In this document: positions 53,201-64,000 of the stretch, piece by piece | Layout of the letters: each line of letters starts with the position of its first letter | Position numbering within the stretch: position 1 is the stretch's first letter | Assembly (NCBI GenBank): GCA_951802195.1 | Contig: OX637629.1 | Coordinates: 248,001-312,000, forward strand | Direction of reading: 5' to 3' | DNA length: 64,000 nucleotides | DNA from: Tausonia pullulans | Lineage: Eukaryota; Basidiomycota; Tremellomycetes; Cystofilobasidiales; Mrakiaceae | Notes under the pieces: model-generated | What the model saw: the letters and a program-made list of their open reading frames with translations, nothing else | What the model was told of the DNA's origin: nothing | The model's database searches: none | Made by a program: the position numbers and the translations under genes

Positions 53201-56200
53201 GCAGCGGCGGTAAGCTCTGGACCTACCGATGATATGGATAAAGGAGGAGAGCGACATGTAGATGGCGCCACTGGAAGACTTGAGGGCCTCACTCGCCCCT
53301 CCCGGGACTATCTCCTTCCTGCTCGTCAATGGTGGAAGGCCACCAATGCCATTTGGCCTCCCAGAATGCTTCCTGCCACCCCGTCCAGAGCGCGGCTGCT
53401 GGGGGCTCGCATTGTAGTTGTTCTCATCGAACGTCTGCATCTTCTTCGCAGTAGGCGCAACGATGACTTGGAAGCCCTGAGCGAGTCTGCATGGGCGTCC
53501 TTCATGTCAGTGAAGGGGGGGGGGGGGGGGGTGTCCGTCGTTGAACTTGACACCACTGACCTCTGAAGAGCGAGCTCACGCACGACCGCCTGTCTCTCGA
53601 TCTGGCCAACTGCGGGAGAGAAGAGGAGGGGACTCTCTTCAAAGTTGCTCATTGAGTGCTGCGCGCGTCGTTGGCATGTCAGCAAGAGCCTTGAGCGAAG
53701 ATGTCTTCAGCACGCACATCGACGGCCGTCTCCTTATAGTACGTCTGAAGCTCGCGTCTCGTCGGAAGGAAAGTGTTCGTGATGGGCAGACATGCAGGCT
53801 GGGGGGAGGGAGGGGGGGGGGGAGGGGGAGCTAGTGAGCGAAGGAAAAAATAAAATCCGGCGCGGCACTGATGGAAACGGGAGCCCACTCACCGTCACGA
53901 GCGATTTCCACTTGATCTGGTGCTTCGTCTTGCCAGCATTGCCCAGGAGCTGCTCCCAGCGTTGGTGTTTAAACGTTTCCCCGGGGCTCTGGTCCGTGTC
54001 GAGACACGGGTTAACGATCGTCGACTTCTCAGGCGCCGGCGGTCGAAGGATGAGGTTGGAGTCCGAGCCTCGACTCGTCGAGATGCCCTCGGCACTCTGG
54101 CCGGCGGCAAGCTCCCGCATACGCATCGAAGTGTACGAGGAGGCCTGCTCTGGCGGCGCGTTGCCGTGGTTCGGCGGAACCTCGATCGGCGAAGAGGGCC
54201 GTGTGGGGTTCAGCCGAGTGGGGACGATGAGGGAGGACGCTTGGGAGGGACTCATGACGTGTGAGGAGAGGGAGAGCATCGGCAAGGGGAGAGTCGTCGG
54301 AGGCGCGAGCTGTCCGGGGACAAGCGCAGGTGCGAGAGGTATGGTAGGAGAAGGGGCATGAGGAGGTGTTGGAGGCGGAGGAGGGAGTGGTGATACCGGC
54401 CGACCGAAGAGACCGCTGATTGTCTTGGAGAACAGACTCTGAGTCGCCTTTTTGGGGGGAGGGGGCGCCAGTACAGGTGATTCAATGGCAATCTTGACCG
54501 GAGATAAAGATGGAGGAGGCATAATTTGAGCATTTGTGGATGTGGGAGTGATGGTAGCCTTCGAGGCGATGGACGTCTGGGAAGGCGTCCGAATGGGAGG
54601 GACGAAAGGGACCCGCCGAGGCACAGAGGGCGCCATGACTCGGGTGACTAGGGCGGAAGACTCGTCGCGACGACCGGCAGACAGGGCTGAATGGGCCACC
54701 TGAGGGATGAGCGTCGTATTAGGGAGTTTGGCGAAAGGAACTGGGACGGGCGATTGTCGCCCGCCGGGCGAAGCGGTCGCGCTTTGCCCAGGGGATGGCG
54801 TCAGGCCGGGAGCTGGCATTGGGCCTGGCGATGGTGGGCAGTCGCGCTTCTCCATTGACTCTTTCCAGTCATGGCTCGTGTACGATTTGGCCAACGGAGA
54901 GGTCGAGAGACCCGCGGGTGGCCGACCAAAATGCAGATGGGATGAGTTAGGACTGGTCGATGAAGCGCTCGACATTGAGTTGCGCGTCGTTGGCGAGCGA
55001 ACCGAGGTAAATCGTGTCGAGGCAGGGTACGATTGGCTGTCGGTTTGAGGCAGATCGAGGTCCCAGTCCTTGATTGGCGCAGCCTTGGCGAAAACGTTTG
55101 CGTCGTAGGCGTCGTGCGCCGCTCGGAGCCGGGCTTTTTCATCCTCGTCAGGCACACGCATCGTTGAGTAGCATGCGGCTCCAAGGGACTCGTTTTCAAG
55201 GTAAGGAATGACGATGGTTGAGTAGTCTAGGAGGTAGAGGCATCAGTTACTGATTGATGCCGCCGTCAGCGTGATGAAGTAGAACTGACCGTGGTTGAGG
55301 ACTCCGAGATTTTGGACGGCGCCCATCTTGGCTCGAGGGATGAACTGTCCCGGGCGATAGCGCTAACAAATGACCATATTCAGTACCGGGCATGGTATGT
55401 CTCCTGTTAATAGCCTTCGGGCATACCTTGTCACTCGATTTGGTCCAAAAGGATGAATATATCCTTTGGTGCCAGCAGTACTCAGTCGAAAAGCCCTTTC
55501 TGAATACCCAGGGCGACATTTCACTGACCAGTTCGGCACGGTGTAGTAAAGCTCCTCGCGCTCGCCCGTGATAGACGGCGAGTCGTAATAGAGTGGCCGG
55601 TTGGGCTCAAGCTGGAACTGCTGCCCGTCGAACCGATCATGTCCCTTGACTTCCTCGTCCGATGGAGGTACAGCCGAGAGGAAGCTGAAGAGCGGCACGA
55701 CGTGGATCGGGGTTTGATTTCTGGAATTTAGAAACACAGTAAGACTGACAGCCTCGTTGATCGAGCAGTTCAGCTGTGTACATACAAGCAGAGAATGTCC
55801 AGGCCAAGACCGTGATCGGTAATGCGCTGCTCGGTGAGACGTAAAAGACTAGAGAGAGATCAGCGTGGGAGACTAGTCACCTTGAAGTCCAGTGGGGACT
55901 CACTTTTTGTCGACCTTGAAGTGACCCGTTCCGGGCTGAACGAGTAGCTTTGTCTCAGTAACAAGCTTAGACAATGAGGCAGGATTGAAGGCGACTGACC
56001 GAAATGATGGCAAGACAGAAACCGGTGCGGACGAAGTCGCGGTCGATAAAGTGCGAGTCGAAGGGATTTAGGGCAAGATTGATCATCTCGAGGACGTTGC
56101 CTGATCAAAACCGCGTCAGGGACTGCACACCGCATGAGACTAAGAGAGCGCGATAGCGCACCTTGGTGAGCCTGGAGAGTGTGTGTCACTTGTGTCAGTT

Positions 56201-57976
56201 TCTCGCCCAGAAGTAGAGGTGTCCCTCCTGTCTACGCTTACATAGGACAGGGCGCCCAATATCAGGGCCTTGCTCCCCGGCTTAACATTGTGATCAAAAA
56301 GGACGGCCTTTTGGAAGACAGCGAGCTCTTGTTTGAGCAACCGGATAACGGCGACTGGCTCGGTGATGATCTCCATGTCAACACAGACTTTGTACTGAAG
56401 AGTGAGGTAACATGAGGGTGTTAGAGAAAAGCCCAGTCTGAGGCGCTGCAAAAGAGAGGACGACTAACAAAGTCCTTGTACCAGCCGAACTCTGGATCCT
56501 TCTTCAGCGGGCCCTCGACAAGATTGACCTCGTCTTCATCGTAGCAGACTCGCGAGAAGAGCACGATAGTGACAATATGATTCGTTTTGAGCTCCTTGAA
56601 GCGAGCGAAGAGTTCTGAGCAGAAGCCGTGCTTAAAGACGAGGGAGGAAGTTCAGTTTCGATTTTTGTGAGGTTGAGCCAGGGATGGCAACGAACAATGG
56701 CTTTCTCATAGTAACGCTCGCCATCCTCGTCAAATTCGTACATCTCCTTGCAGACTGGGAAGAGGAGGCGGTCAGCGTTGTAGGTCGATGATTGACCGAA
56801 ATTGACGCACCCTGAATCGCGATGTAGTACTTGGCCGATGCCGACCGGAAGACGGTCTTGGTGCGTTCAGTGAAGTAACCAGAGGGTACCTTTTGCTTGT
56901 TGATGTAGATGTTCTTGATCTCGGCCTTGATACAGCCAGCAAAGACGATCTGCCAAGCCGCTCGTCACGGGTCAGTGGAACAACGACCTCTGAAAGGGGA
57001 CCAGCGACGGACCTCTTGGCCAGTGTGCACGCATTTCCCCTCCCAAGCGACTCCAAGCCTCCACATGTCGGAACTAACAGCGGAATCGCAGGCGAGGACA
57101 AGTTCAGCCCTTGCTGAGTGGAGGCTTGACGAAAGCACAGCGTGTTCGCAGCGAAACTCACCGTCCGATATATAGATCCTTGAAGTAGAGCTCGACGAAG
57201 TCTATCATAAAGTCTTCCCGCTTGACCTGCGGTGAGTAAACAAGAAAGTGGCGAGAACAAGTCCGTCAGCCTACCATCATCGCTCTCGACGCGACTTCGG
57301 CCAGGCCCGAGGGGGTGAACGACGCACGACTTGGAGGTGCAGCTGCCCAGTGTCTTGGTAGCCAAAGACCCTGGCTGAGTTCTCGTTGATCGAGAGCTGA
57401 AGTAAAGAGTAGCCGATGCTCAGGCTCCATTCTTGAAGGAGTCTAGGTAGAGGGAGAGGGGGAGGGGGTTCGAGGACGCACCTTGAGCGCTTGCTTCTTA
57501 TGCTCGTCTATGCTGCTCTTAGCGAGCATGTCCATATCGTACTTGAAGAGCATGCCGTCCAGCACCGGCGCGACCTTGTTCACCGGCTTCGCTGAGGGGC
57601 TTGTTGCTAGAGGGGCTATTGAAGCTGGGACGACCCGACTGATTTGGATGATGTCCTGGTCATTCGCGAACGGAAAGGTCTTTGCATTTAGGACAACCGG
57701 TAGACCAGCGAACTCGCGGTCGGTGTGTGTCTTGAAGTACGTGTCGACCTAGGTGAGCGGTCATTAATCAGCCTTATAGGTCAGGCCAGCGATAAGTGGG
57801 TGAAGCGGTGGATCAGCCGAGCAGAGGAAGAGACTGAGGCATACCTGTGAGAGTGGAGGCTCAGCAGGCGGCACTGTCGCGGCCCCCATCGTCGTCATTG
57901 TCGGTACGTGGGCAGACGTGATGGTCGTGGACCGGACACGATTCAGATCAGGACGTAAGGGAGTGTAGCTGGTCAT
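50222..57976 (-). CDS. IML1: IML1/DEPDC5-type GTPase-activating subunit of the SEACIT/GATOR1 complex
   Basis: Large, many-exon gene. From [13 protein letters not shown] (ATG 57976) it runs through a first conserved block ([154 protein letters not shown]). An approximately 400-residue Pro/Ser linker follows (54-55.2 kb), then [22 protein letters not shown] and [16 protein letters not shown] domain lies near 52160-51930 ([45 protein letters not shown]). The C-terminal part includes [18 protein letters not shown] and [21 protein letters not shown]. Iml1 with Npr2/Npr3 acts as GAP for Gtr1 at the vacuole to switch off TORC1 when amino acids fall. Stop TGA 50222-50224. Confidence 0.93.
50897..50956 (-). 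repeat. 12-bp tandem repeat in an IML1 intron
   Basis: GGCAATTGGGAA is repeated four times exactly (50897-50944) with a fifth, imperfect unit after it. The intron boundaries around it keep the IML1 frame, so the repeat is non-coding. Confidence 0.75.
53515..53531. repeat. Poly-G tract, 17 bp, in an IML1 intron
   Basis: G17 on the plus strand, so C17 in the IML1 sense strand, where it can act as part of a polypyrimidine tract. Confidence 0.8.
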
Positions 57977-58408
57977 GGACGAAGGCCCTCTACATCAAGA
58001 GCGACAGGCAGGCTGTCAGACGGCGAACGTAGACGCGATGGCCGACGGCTCTTAGGGGAAACGTCGAACCCAGTCGTCTCTGAGCTAAGGTTGATCCGTC
58101 AATCTGGTAGACGTAAGAAGGATTGCTAGTTTAAAGAGATGCTGAGTGAGAGGGAAGACGAGGATGGTGGTGGTGGTGGTTCGTTGGACGATCTCGCCCT
58201 CCGCGGTTCGGCGCGTCGTTCGTTTCTCTCAGCCGTGTTGCGCCCTTCCTTACCAGGCTGCCGTTTGCGGCAATCGCCTGCGGGCCACCCGTCGTTCTGG
58301 TACTTCTCCCGCCGTCTGTGCTCATTCGTACGCAAGCCATGAAACGCAAAGAAGCACAAAAGAGAAACAGCATCTACCCAACGAAAACCAATTCGTCCCA
58401 TCCCTGCC
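57977..58408. other. Intergenic region between IML1 and bystin
   Basis: 432 bp: 5' flank of IML1 and 3' flank of the bystin gene (both minus). A (GGT)n-like GGTGGTGGTGGTGG stretch occurs near 58164. No gene seen. Confidence 0.5.
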
Positions 58409-60394
58409 TTAGAGCTCCATCATGTCGCCCTCACCCTCCCTCGGCTCACCACGAACCACGGACGACACCAGCTCGCGCCGGATCTCCGCCGACATCTGCG
58501 GGTGGGGCCTCGCGCGGACGACGTCCATGAGAGCGTCTTTCTGCTCGGGCGTCAGGTCCGAGGCGTACCGCTGGACAAAGACGAGCAGTGATTGATGCCA
58601 GAGAACAGGGAGCTTGTTCTCCTCGCCCTTGATGCCCGAGCCGCGCTTATCGTTGGCGAGACTGAATGGTGTGGAAGACTCAGTCTCACGTGCTTTGCGT
58701 GAGATGAGGGCATGCGAGCGCTATAACTCACCGGATGAAGTGGAAGACGAGGGCGTCGACGACCTTGTATGGAAGAGCGTACTTCTTGTCGAGAAGGACG
58801 CGGATGAAGAGCGAGTTCGGGCCTGAGTAGTCCATGGCCGCCAAGTGAGCAATGGCGGCTCCGGAGTGGACCATCGGGACCGACGACTTGGCGAGGACGG
58901 AGGAGAGAATGGAGGCCTCCTTGAGCGTGCAAGCAGACTGGATGGGAGGACGAGCGGTCGATCAGTCATGATGTTCACCAGCCCATTGCTTCCGCTGGTC
59001 TCGACAATGTCGGTGAGTCCCACTCACTTCACAGATGGGGAAGAGGATTCCCTTGAAAAAGGCCGCCGGCTTGTAGAGTGCCTTCTTGAGAGCCTCGTAG
59101 AGCTGGTAGTTGAGCTTGCCATTATTCTCGGCCATGTCGTCACGGACGCGCTCGAGGAGAATTCCACGGAGAAAGACGGTCGCCTGTTTGGGCTTGAGGT
59201 TGGAAACAAAGATCTTGGTCGCCGCGTAGGTCGCATGCGGGGTCCAGTCGGCCGGCGAGGTGATGGCGAGGAGGCGCGCCCACTGGGGAAGCGAGGGGAG
59301 AAGCTTGAACGGCTTAGGGAGAGGCCCCGAACGGTATCGCGAGAGAAGCTCCCCAATTCTGAAGGGAGAGTGTGAGCAAGAGAATCTCAGTTGATGCTTC
59401 CAGCGAAGCTTACAGGAGTCATGGGCGACGCAGGAGCGACTCACTTCGTGTACGCAGCGACGACCTTTTCAGGCAGACCCGCTGCCGGATCTGACCCATC
59501 TCCTACCTGCTCGAATCGCACACCTTTCTGATCTCCAGCCTCTTCGTCGGCTCCGGCTTCAAGCTTGGCGAGAATGACGTCGGCGAGCGTCTGCCCAGCC
59601 GGTCGCGACGAGCCTCCCATCCCGTTCGTGAAAGCGGCGAGCGTCGCGTGGTCCTCCGGGTCGATCTCCTGCATTTCCAAAGGGGTAAGCAATCCCGGTC
59701 AGCAAGTCCAGTCTAGAGACGATCTCCTAGGGAATAATCGACTGACCAGCTCCTCGTACTCCTCCTCCTCGACGTCCGATCCAAACTCGTCGTAGTCGTC
59801 GTCGCTCGCCTCGTCGTCCTCGCCAGCGCCTTCCCGCCGTGATGATCGGTACTTCGTCTCCCTGTCATTTCGAGACAGCAAGTCAGGATCCGAATGTCAG
59901 CAAGCGGACCAGCGCCGGGGGTGTGGGATAGCATGGAGTAGAGTACAGACCCCTCGTCGTCGTCCGCCTCAGCGGGAATCTCGCTATCCGCTTCAAGAAG
60001 AGCGTCCATCTCATCCTGCTGCTCTCGAGCAAGCTCGAGAATCTTGCGTGACATCTTGGCGTCCGGTGCTCCCTAACAGAGAAATGGGTGGACGCGTAGA
60101 AAGAACAAGGTCAGGTCAAGTCCGGTCCGGTTTGATACACCTCTCTCTCGCCGCTCTGCCCCGACAAGTCCTGGCCCTCCGATGAACCAAGGAATAACAA
60201 GATAAACAGAGAGCAAGACAAGACGCTTGCCAACGAACCTCCTCGTCCTCCTCAGCGCGACCCTTGCCCTTGTTCTTGACGCGCTTCCCCGGCTTGGAGA
60301 CGCGGCCAAACTTCTGGACGAGCTCGTCCTCAGCGAGGACGGCGCCGAGCGGGGCGTGCCGGGCCTCGATCTTTTTGCTGGGGGCCTTAGGCAT
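58409..60394 (-). CDS. ENP1: Bystin/Enp1, 40S pre-ribosome assembly factor
   Basis: The N-terminus is basic ([17 protein letters not shown]), followed by [15 protein letters not shown] and strongly acidic blocks ([15 protein letters not shown]). The bystin domain contains [182 protein letters not shown] and PHPQMSADIRREL. The end DMMEL is followed by TAA 58409-58411. Enp1 is a stable component of 90S and pre-40S particles and is needed for 20S pre-rRNA export and maturation. About seven introns. Size and motif order are complete, so the gene looks intact. Confidence 0.95.
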
Positions 60395-61007
60395 GGTGGG
60401 AATGTGTGGGAAGGGGAGGAGGGGGAGAATGGAGCGGTGGGAGAGCGAGTGGAGGTCGTCGTTCGTCGCCTCTTAGCCCTTGAAATTCGAACACCAAGCG
60501 CGACGAAGGAGGAGAAGAGGGCGGAAGGGCCGTGCGGTCGGGGATGTGCCGCTACTACGTGCTCTCTCGAGCATCACCTTTCTCTTACACGGCCATGAGG
60601 GAGATTAGGGCTGCCTAGAGGAAGATGCATCGAAGTCATTGGGTTTGCACGAAACCATGCCCCCACCCTTCGGGCGTAGCACCTTCAGCAGCCGACATGT
60701 CGTGTGTAATCGAGGCCATTCATGACACAAGGGCTTGTCAGATAGAACGATTGAATATATTGGAGTGAGGCTAGGCTACTTGTCGAGAGAAGGTCATGAC
60801 GGGACGGAAGGGTGTAGAGACAGTGGTCACGGGGGAGTCTCCGGAGACGGAACAGGGGGAATCGGGCACTGGCTAAGGATATCGATGGCCGAGTGGGGGA
60901 TGAAGCGAAAATAGGTAAAGAGACAACGACGGGGTGGCCGGACGAGAATTGGGGACGAAAGAAAGAATGTCGAAAAAGACAGAAACATGAACACAGAGGA
61001 CGCACGC
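60395..61007. other. Intergenic region between bystin and the KCH1-like gene
   Basis: 613 bp: 5' flank of bystin and 3' flank of the next gene, both on the minus strand. No coding or RNA gene recognised. Confidence 0.5.
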
Positions 61008-63356
61008 TCACGTCGGCCGGAAACGGTGCTTGTAGTCCGAGGCGAGTCCGGAAGGCAGAGCCCTGCCTTGGGAAGGGTCCATCACCGTTGACCCACCAGC
61101 GTCGGAGCTGTAGTCGGCGGCCTTGGACGATGCATTCGACTCTCCTCCTCCGCTGTGACGGGTGTTGGATGAAGGAGGCGAAGCAAGGTGGCTAACGCCG
61201 CCCATGCCTGTAACATCGTGATCCGAAGCGTAGACGTGCGCGCCGCCACCCTCACTGCTGAGGCTGTCGCGGAGCTGTTGCTGCGGGTAGCTCTGCTGTT
61301 GCTGCTGGCTTCCACCTCCTCCATAAGCATACTGTTGATCCCCCGGAGGATTGGCGTACATCGCCCCGTCATGGTCATATGCCTTCGTAGGCTCCTGGTA
61401 GAGCGAGGCCTGAGAGGTCGAATGAGGGTAGTATGCCTGCTGCTGCCGAGGAGGGTAACCGCTGGCCTGTCCGTTTGTGGGAGGATACTCATCGTAGCTG
61501 ACGCCGACGGAGGAGGAGCCTTGCTGTTGAGGGTGGCCACCTTGGTAGGCGAGCGAGGGAACGCTCTGAAGCGGGTACGAGGGGGCGCGTTGAGGAGGCC
61601 GGTAGTTCTGGTAAACGGGCATCGGAGGCGGACCGTCTGTTCTCGAAAGAAATCATAGTCAGTCTACCGGGCTTACCGTATAAATGTGCTCAAACCGTCA
61701 CCACTCACAGCCGTGGTAGTCCTCAGCGCCTGGCATGAGCTCCGGCACCCAGCTCTTCTCATTCCCACCCTTCCCGCCATAGCTAGGTCCAGCTGTGGGC
61801 ACGCTTCGTTCATACGCTGAGCTCCCATCGATAGGAGCCGCATGATGACCAAACGGCTTCCGGATGTCATCCTCGTCATCGTCGAGCGAGACGTTGGGCA
61901 GCGTCGGCTGGTGCGGCATCATCTCCCCTCCTTCGCCAGTTCCTCCTCGGCCGGCGAGACGCTTCTCCATGGCGGCATTGCGGGCAATTCGTTGGCGCTG
62001 CTTGCGCTTGATGAGCTCGGCTATCCGCTTGTCAATCTTATGGCAGCAGTATTCCTAGATTTAGGGAGCGAGAGCTTCATTGAGTACAGCCAGGTTAATG
62101 TTTCGAAGTCCGAAACGCACCTTCAAGTTGCCCTGAATGTAACAAAGCAGCGGGATGTAGAGGATCGCCGCTGCGATGAGCCGGATGAGGCCGATGGCGA
62201 AGATGACGACGGTGAAGATCATAGTGCAAAGGAGCATGAGTGTGACGTAGTTTCCGTCGTAGTAGGCCGAGAGGTCGTCAGTCTGAAAGTTTTGAATCTT
62301 GGCGAACGAGAAGAGGAAGATGGCGTTGATGACTTGGCGAGGGGCGTCGGCGAGGAGGATATCCTTCCAGCCTGGAAGGGGAAATTCGCTCATCAGCTTT
62401 GCTTCGTTCGTGCGGAGGAAGAGGCAAAGGATGTACCCTTGAAGGCGAAGAAGACAAAGAAAGCAAAGTCGTCCATCTTCTTGGTCGAGTTAGCAATGTG
62501 GCCGAAGAAGCAGAAGTGCGGGTACGAGCCTGGACGGAGATGGGCGTCAGATATTGGGCAGCAGCAGAGAGAGAGGAAGAGCACGGACGAAGCGAGTAGT
62601 AATTGTTGGCCATGACATTGGTGAAGGCATACGAGATATCGCGACTGGCGATAACCTTGCGGGCCTTGAAACTGTCGTAGGCTAGCTGTTCGAGGGCGCG
62701 CGTACGAGAGGGCGAATTGAGTTGGGCTCGTCATTATGGAAATCTTAAGTCGTTGCATGACTCACAAGTAGGAAGGAGAAGATGATGCATCCGACAAAGA
62801 TCCACTTGCCGACGTCGAAGGGGATCTTGACGACGCACTGGTCGCCACATTTGGAGTAGAATGAATTGGTCCACTCGGTCGCGACGATCATCGTGACGGC
62901 GGTGTATATGTTGGCGCAGTAGACACCGACGATGATAACCACATAGACATAGAGCCAGGCGTAGCTGAACGGGGCAGAGAGAGGGAGAAAGAAAGAAGGG
63001 GCGACCCGTCAGACGCAAGAGGAGAGGCGAGCTGGAGCGGACGAGGTTGACGACGAACCGGAGCCGGGTCATGAACGCGGTCGAATGGAACTCTTGAACC
63101 TGGGATGGGGTTAAACCTGAGCATTGGGTGGTCTATATGGTCACGAACACCCCGCCTAATACTGACATTGAGGAAATCGAACTGCAGGGAGCGGAGAGGG
63201 GAGGAGGGACAGGAGGAACGCGCATACATAGGTCAGCTAGGGCCCAAGGACCGAACAGCTCCTGAGCCAGGCAGCAGTCTCTATGAGCATCGTCGCAATT
63301 GGATGGACCTTATGATCGGGGACGACCTCGCGCTTCCACTTGGCCGAGCAGCACAT
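61008..63356 (-). CDS. KCH1/PRM6-like fungal membrane protein (low-affinity K+ uptake family)
   Basis: Starts MCCSAKWKREVVPDHK (ATG 63356), then a small exon FDFLN and VQEFHSTAFMTRLR. Four or so membrane segments follow: YAWLYVYVVIIVGVYCANIY, WIFVGCIIFSFLL, and after a loop with SRDISYAF, the family hallmark LLADAPRQVINAIFLFSF, then VTLMLLCTMIFTVVIFAIG and LIAAAILYIPLL. The cytosolic part is basic (EYCCHKIDKRIAELIKRKQR), then acidic (LDDDEDDIRKPFG), and ends in a long Gln/Tyr/Pro/Gly-rich low-complexity tail (QQQQQ runs) with TGA at 61008-61010. The DxPRQVIN motif is shared with yeast Kch1 and Prm6, reported to promote K+ influx in the pheromone and stress calcium response. About eight introns. 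Function by similarity only. Confidence 0.85.
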
Positions 63357-64000
63357 GATGGATAAGAAGGGAACCCGCGAAGGCAAGGTAGGGAGGGGGT
63401 GATTCTAACGAGGGTAGTTGCCTTGGGTTCTCGGCGGGCAGGAGGAAAAGGGGGAAGGAGAGGAGGATGAGAGCGACGAGCTTCGACCTGCGAAGCGTGT
63501 GATGAGAGCGAGCGGATGGTGAATGGTGTCGGGAGAAGAGAAAGCGGAAGGCGGGTGGGTTGATGGACGAAGGAGAGAGGGAGGGGCTGGGTCGAGCGAA
63601 CGAGGCCAGGCGCGTGTGGGTGGGTGCGCGTCTCCGCATCCCCCCGCCAGCCGGTCTCCTCTGGCGCAGGGCGACCCTGCAAAGGGTGCGTTTCTGCGCG
63701 CAATTCGAGGGTACACGGAGAGGGGGGCCGTTTCAGGTTGCCGCTGGCCGACAAAAACAGGGGTGGGGTGGGAATCCTTTATTCTCGTCGTCTTGCTCCC
63801 CTCCTTCGATCAATGTTTAGAATTCGACCTTGCAAGCGAAAATATAGGCAGCCGAGACCCCTCGGCGACAAATATCGGCATGCCCTATGCGAAGATAAAC
63901 GGGAGTATGCTAGCGAAAGTGCACCCCCATCTCCAAATTCCTCCCCCCCCCCCCCCAACACAGTTCATCCCCTTCATCAGGGCGTTAGCATGAAAGTAAC
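63357..64000. other. Upstream flank of the KCH1-like gene, to the window edge
   Basis: 644 bp with a purine-rich block (63430-63600; CT-rich on the gene strand, as expected for a leader) and a C14 run at 63943-63956. Open frames on both strands look non-coding. No gene supported. Confidence 0.45.
63943..63956. repeat. Poly-C tract, 14 bp
   Basis: Uninterrupted C14 after ATTCCT, close to the window end. Confidence 0.85.

Noticed and set aside
1-64000. CRISPR arrays, LTR elements, rRNA genes, secondary-metabolite clusters
   Set aside because: None visible; this is fungal nuclear DNA, and the direct repeats found are tRNA units, a LINE flank and microsatellites.

Overview
This is a GC-rich, intron-dense nuclear segment from a basidiomycete fungus. 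Gene content points to Pucciniomycotina, most likely a Microbotryomycetes or red-yeast relative. Introns are short (about 60-120 bp) with GT(A/G)NGT donors, CTGAC-like branch sites close to the acceptor, and CAG/TAG ends. Exons can be very small, down to 7-8 nt. The fatty acid synthase alpha gene is split from its beta partner at an unusual place, inside the malonyl/palmitoyl transferase domain; I recall a rearranged split in Rhodotorula-type FAS. Species assignment is inference.

Layout. 0-1.4 kb: the end of an unknown gene and a small secreted or surface Ser-rich protein. 1.9-10.2 kb: a tRNA-Arg(ACG) with an apparently intact L1-like LINE inserted about 60-75 bp upstream of it, then a decayed second copy of the same LINE family. 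12-18.7 kb: a full-length ABCB/MDR-type ABC transporter. 20.6-22.9 kb: a monocarboxylate-transporter-like MFS protein. 24-25.8 kb: a nucleolin/Nsr1-like two-RRM protein. 26.4-34 kb: FAS2. 34.6-35.5 kb: three tandem tRNA-Arg(ACG) genes. 35.9-38.5 kb (minus): NADP-isocitrate dehydrogenase. 38.9-41.3 kb (minus): ING-type PHD protein. 42.9-44 kb (minus): ribosomal protein eS19 with an acidic tail. 45.2-47.8 kb: NOP56. 48.5-49.9 kb: ribosomal protein uL23. 50.2-58 kb (minus): IML1/DEPDC5. 58.4-60.4 kb (minus): bystin/ENP1. 61-63.4 kb (minus): a KCH1/PRM6-like membrane protein.

Functional themes. FAS2 and NADP-IDH (lipid synthesis and NADPH supply) are convergent neighbours. Five genes serve ribosome production (Nsr1-like, eS19, NOP56, uL23, bystin) and lie near IML1, a negative regulator of TORC1. 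The grouping may be chance; these are ordinary housekeeping genes. The most unusual signals are the LINE beside the tRNA, the FAS split point, the 7- and 8-nt exons, the eS19 acidic tail and the repeated 11-21 bp G/C homopolymers. I saw no CRISPR array, LTR element, rRNA gene or secondary-metabolite cluster. All splice sites were assigned by eye.
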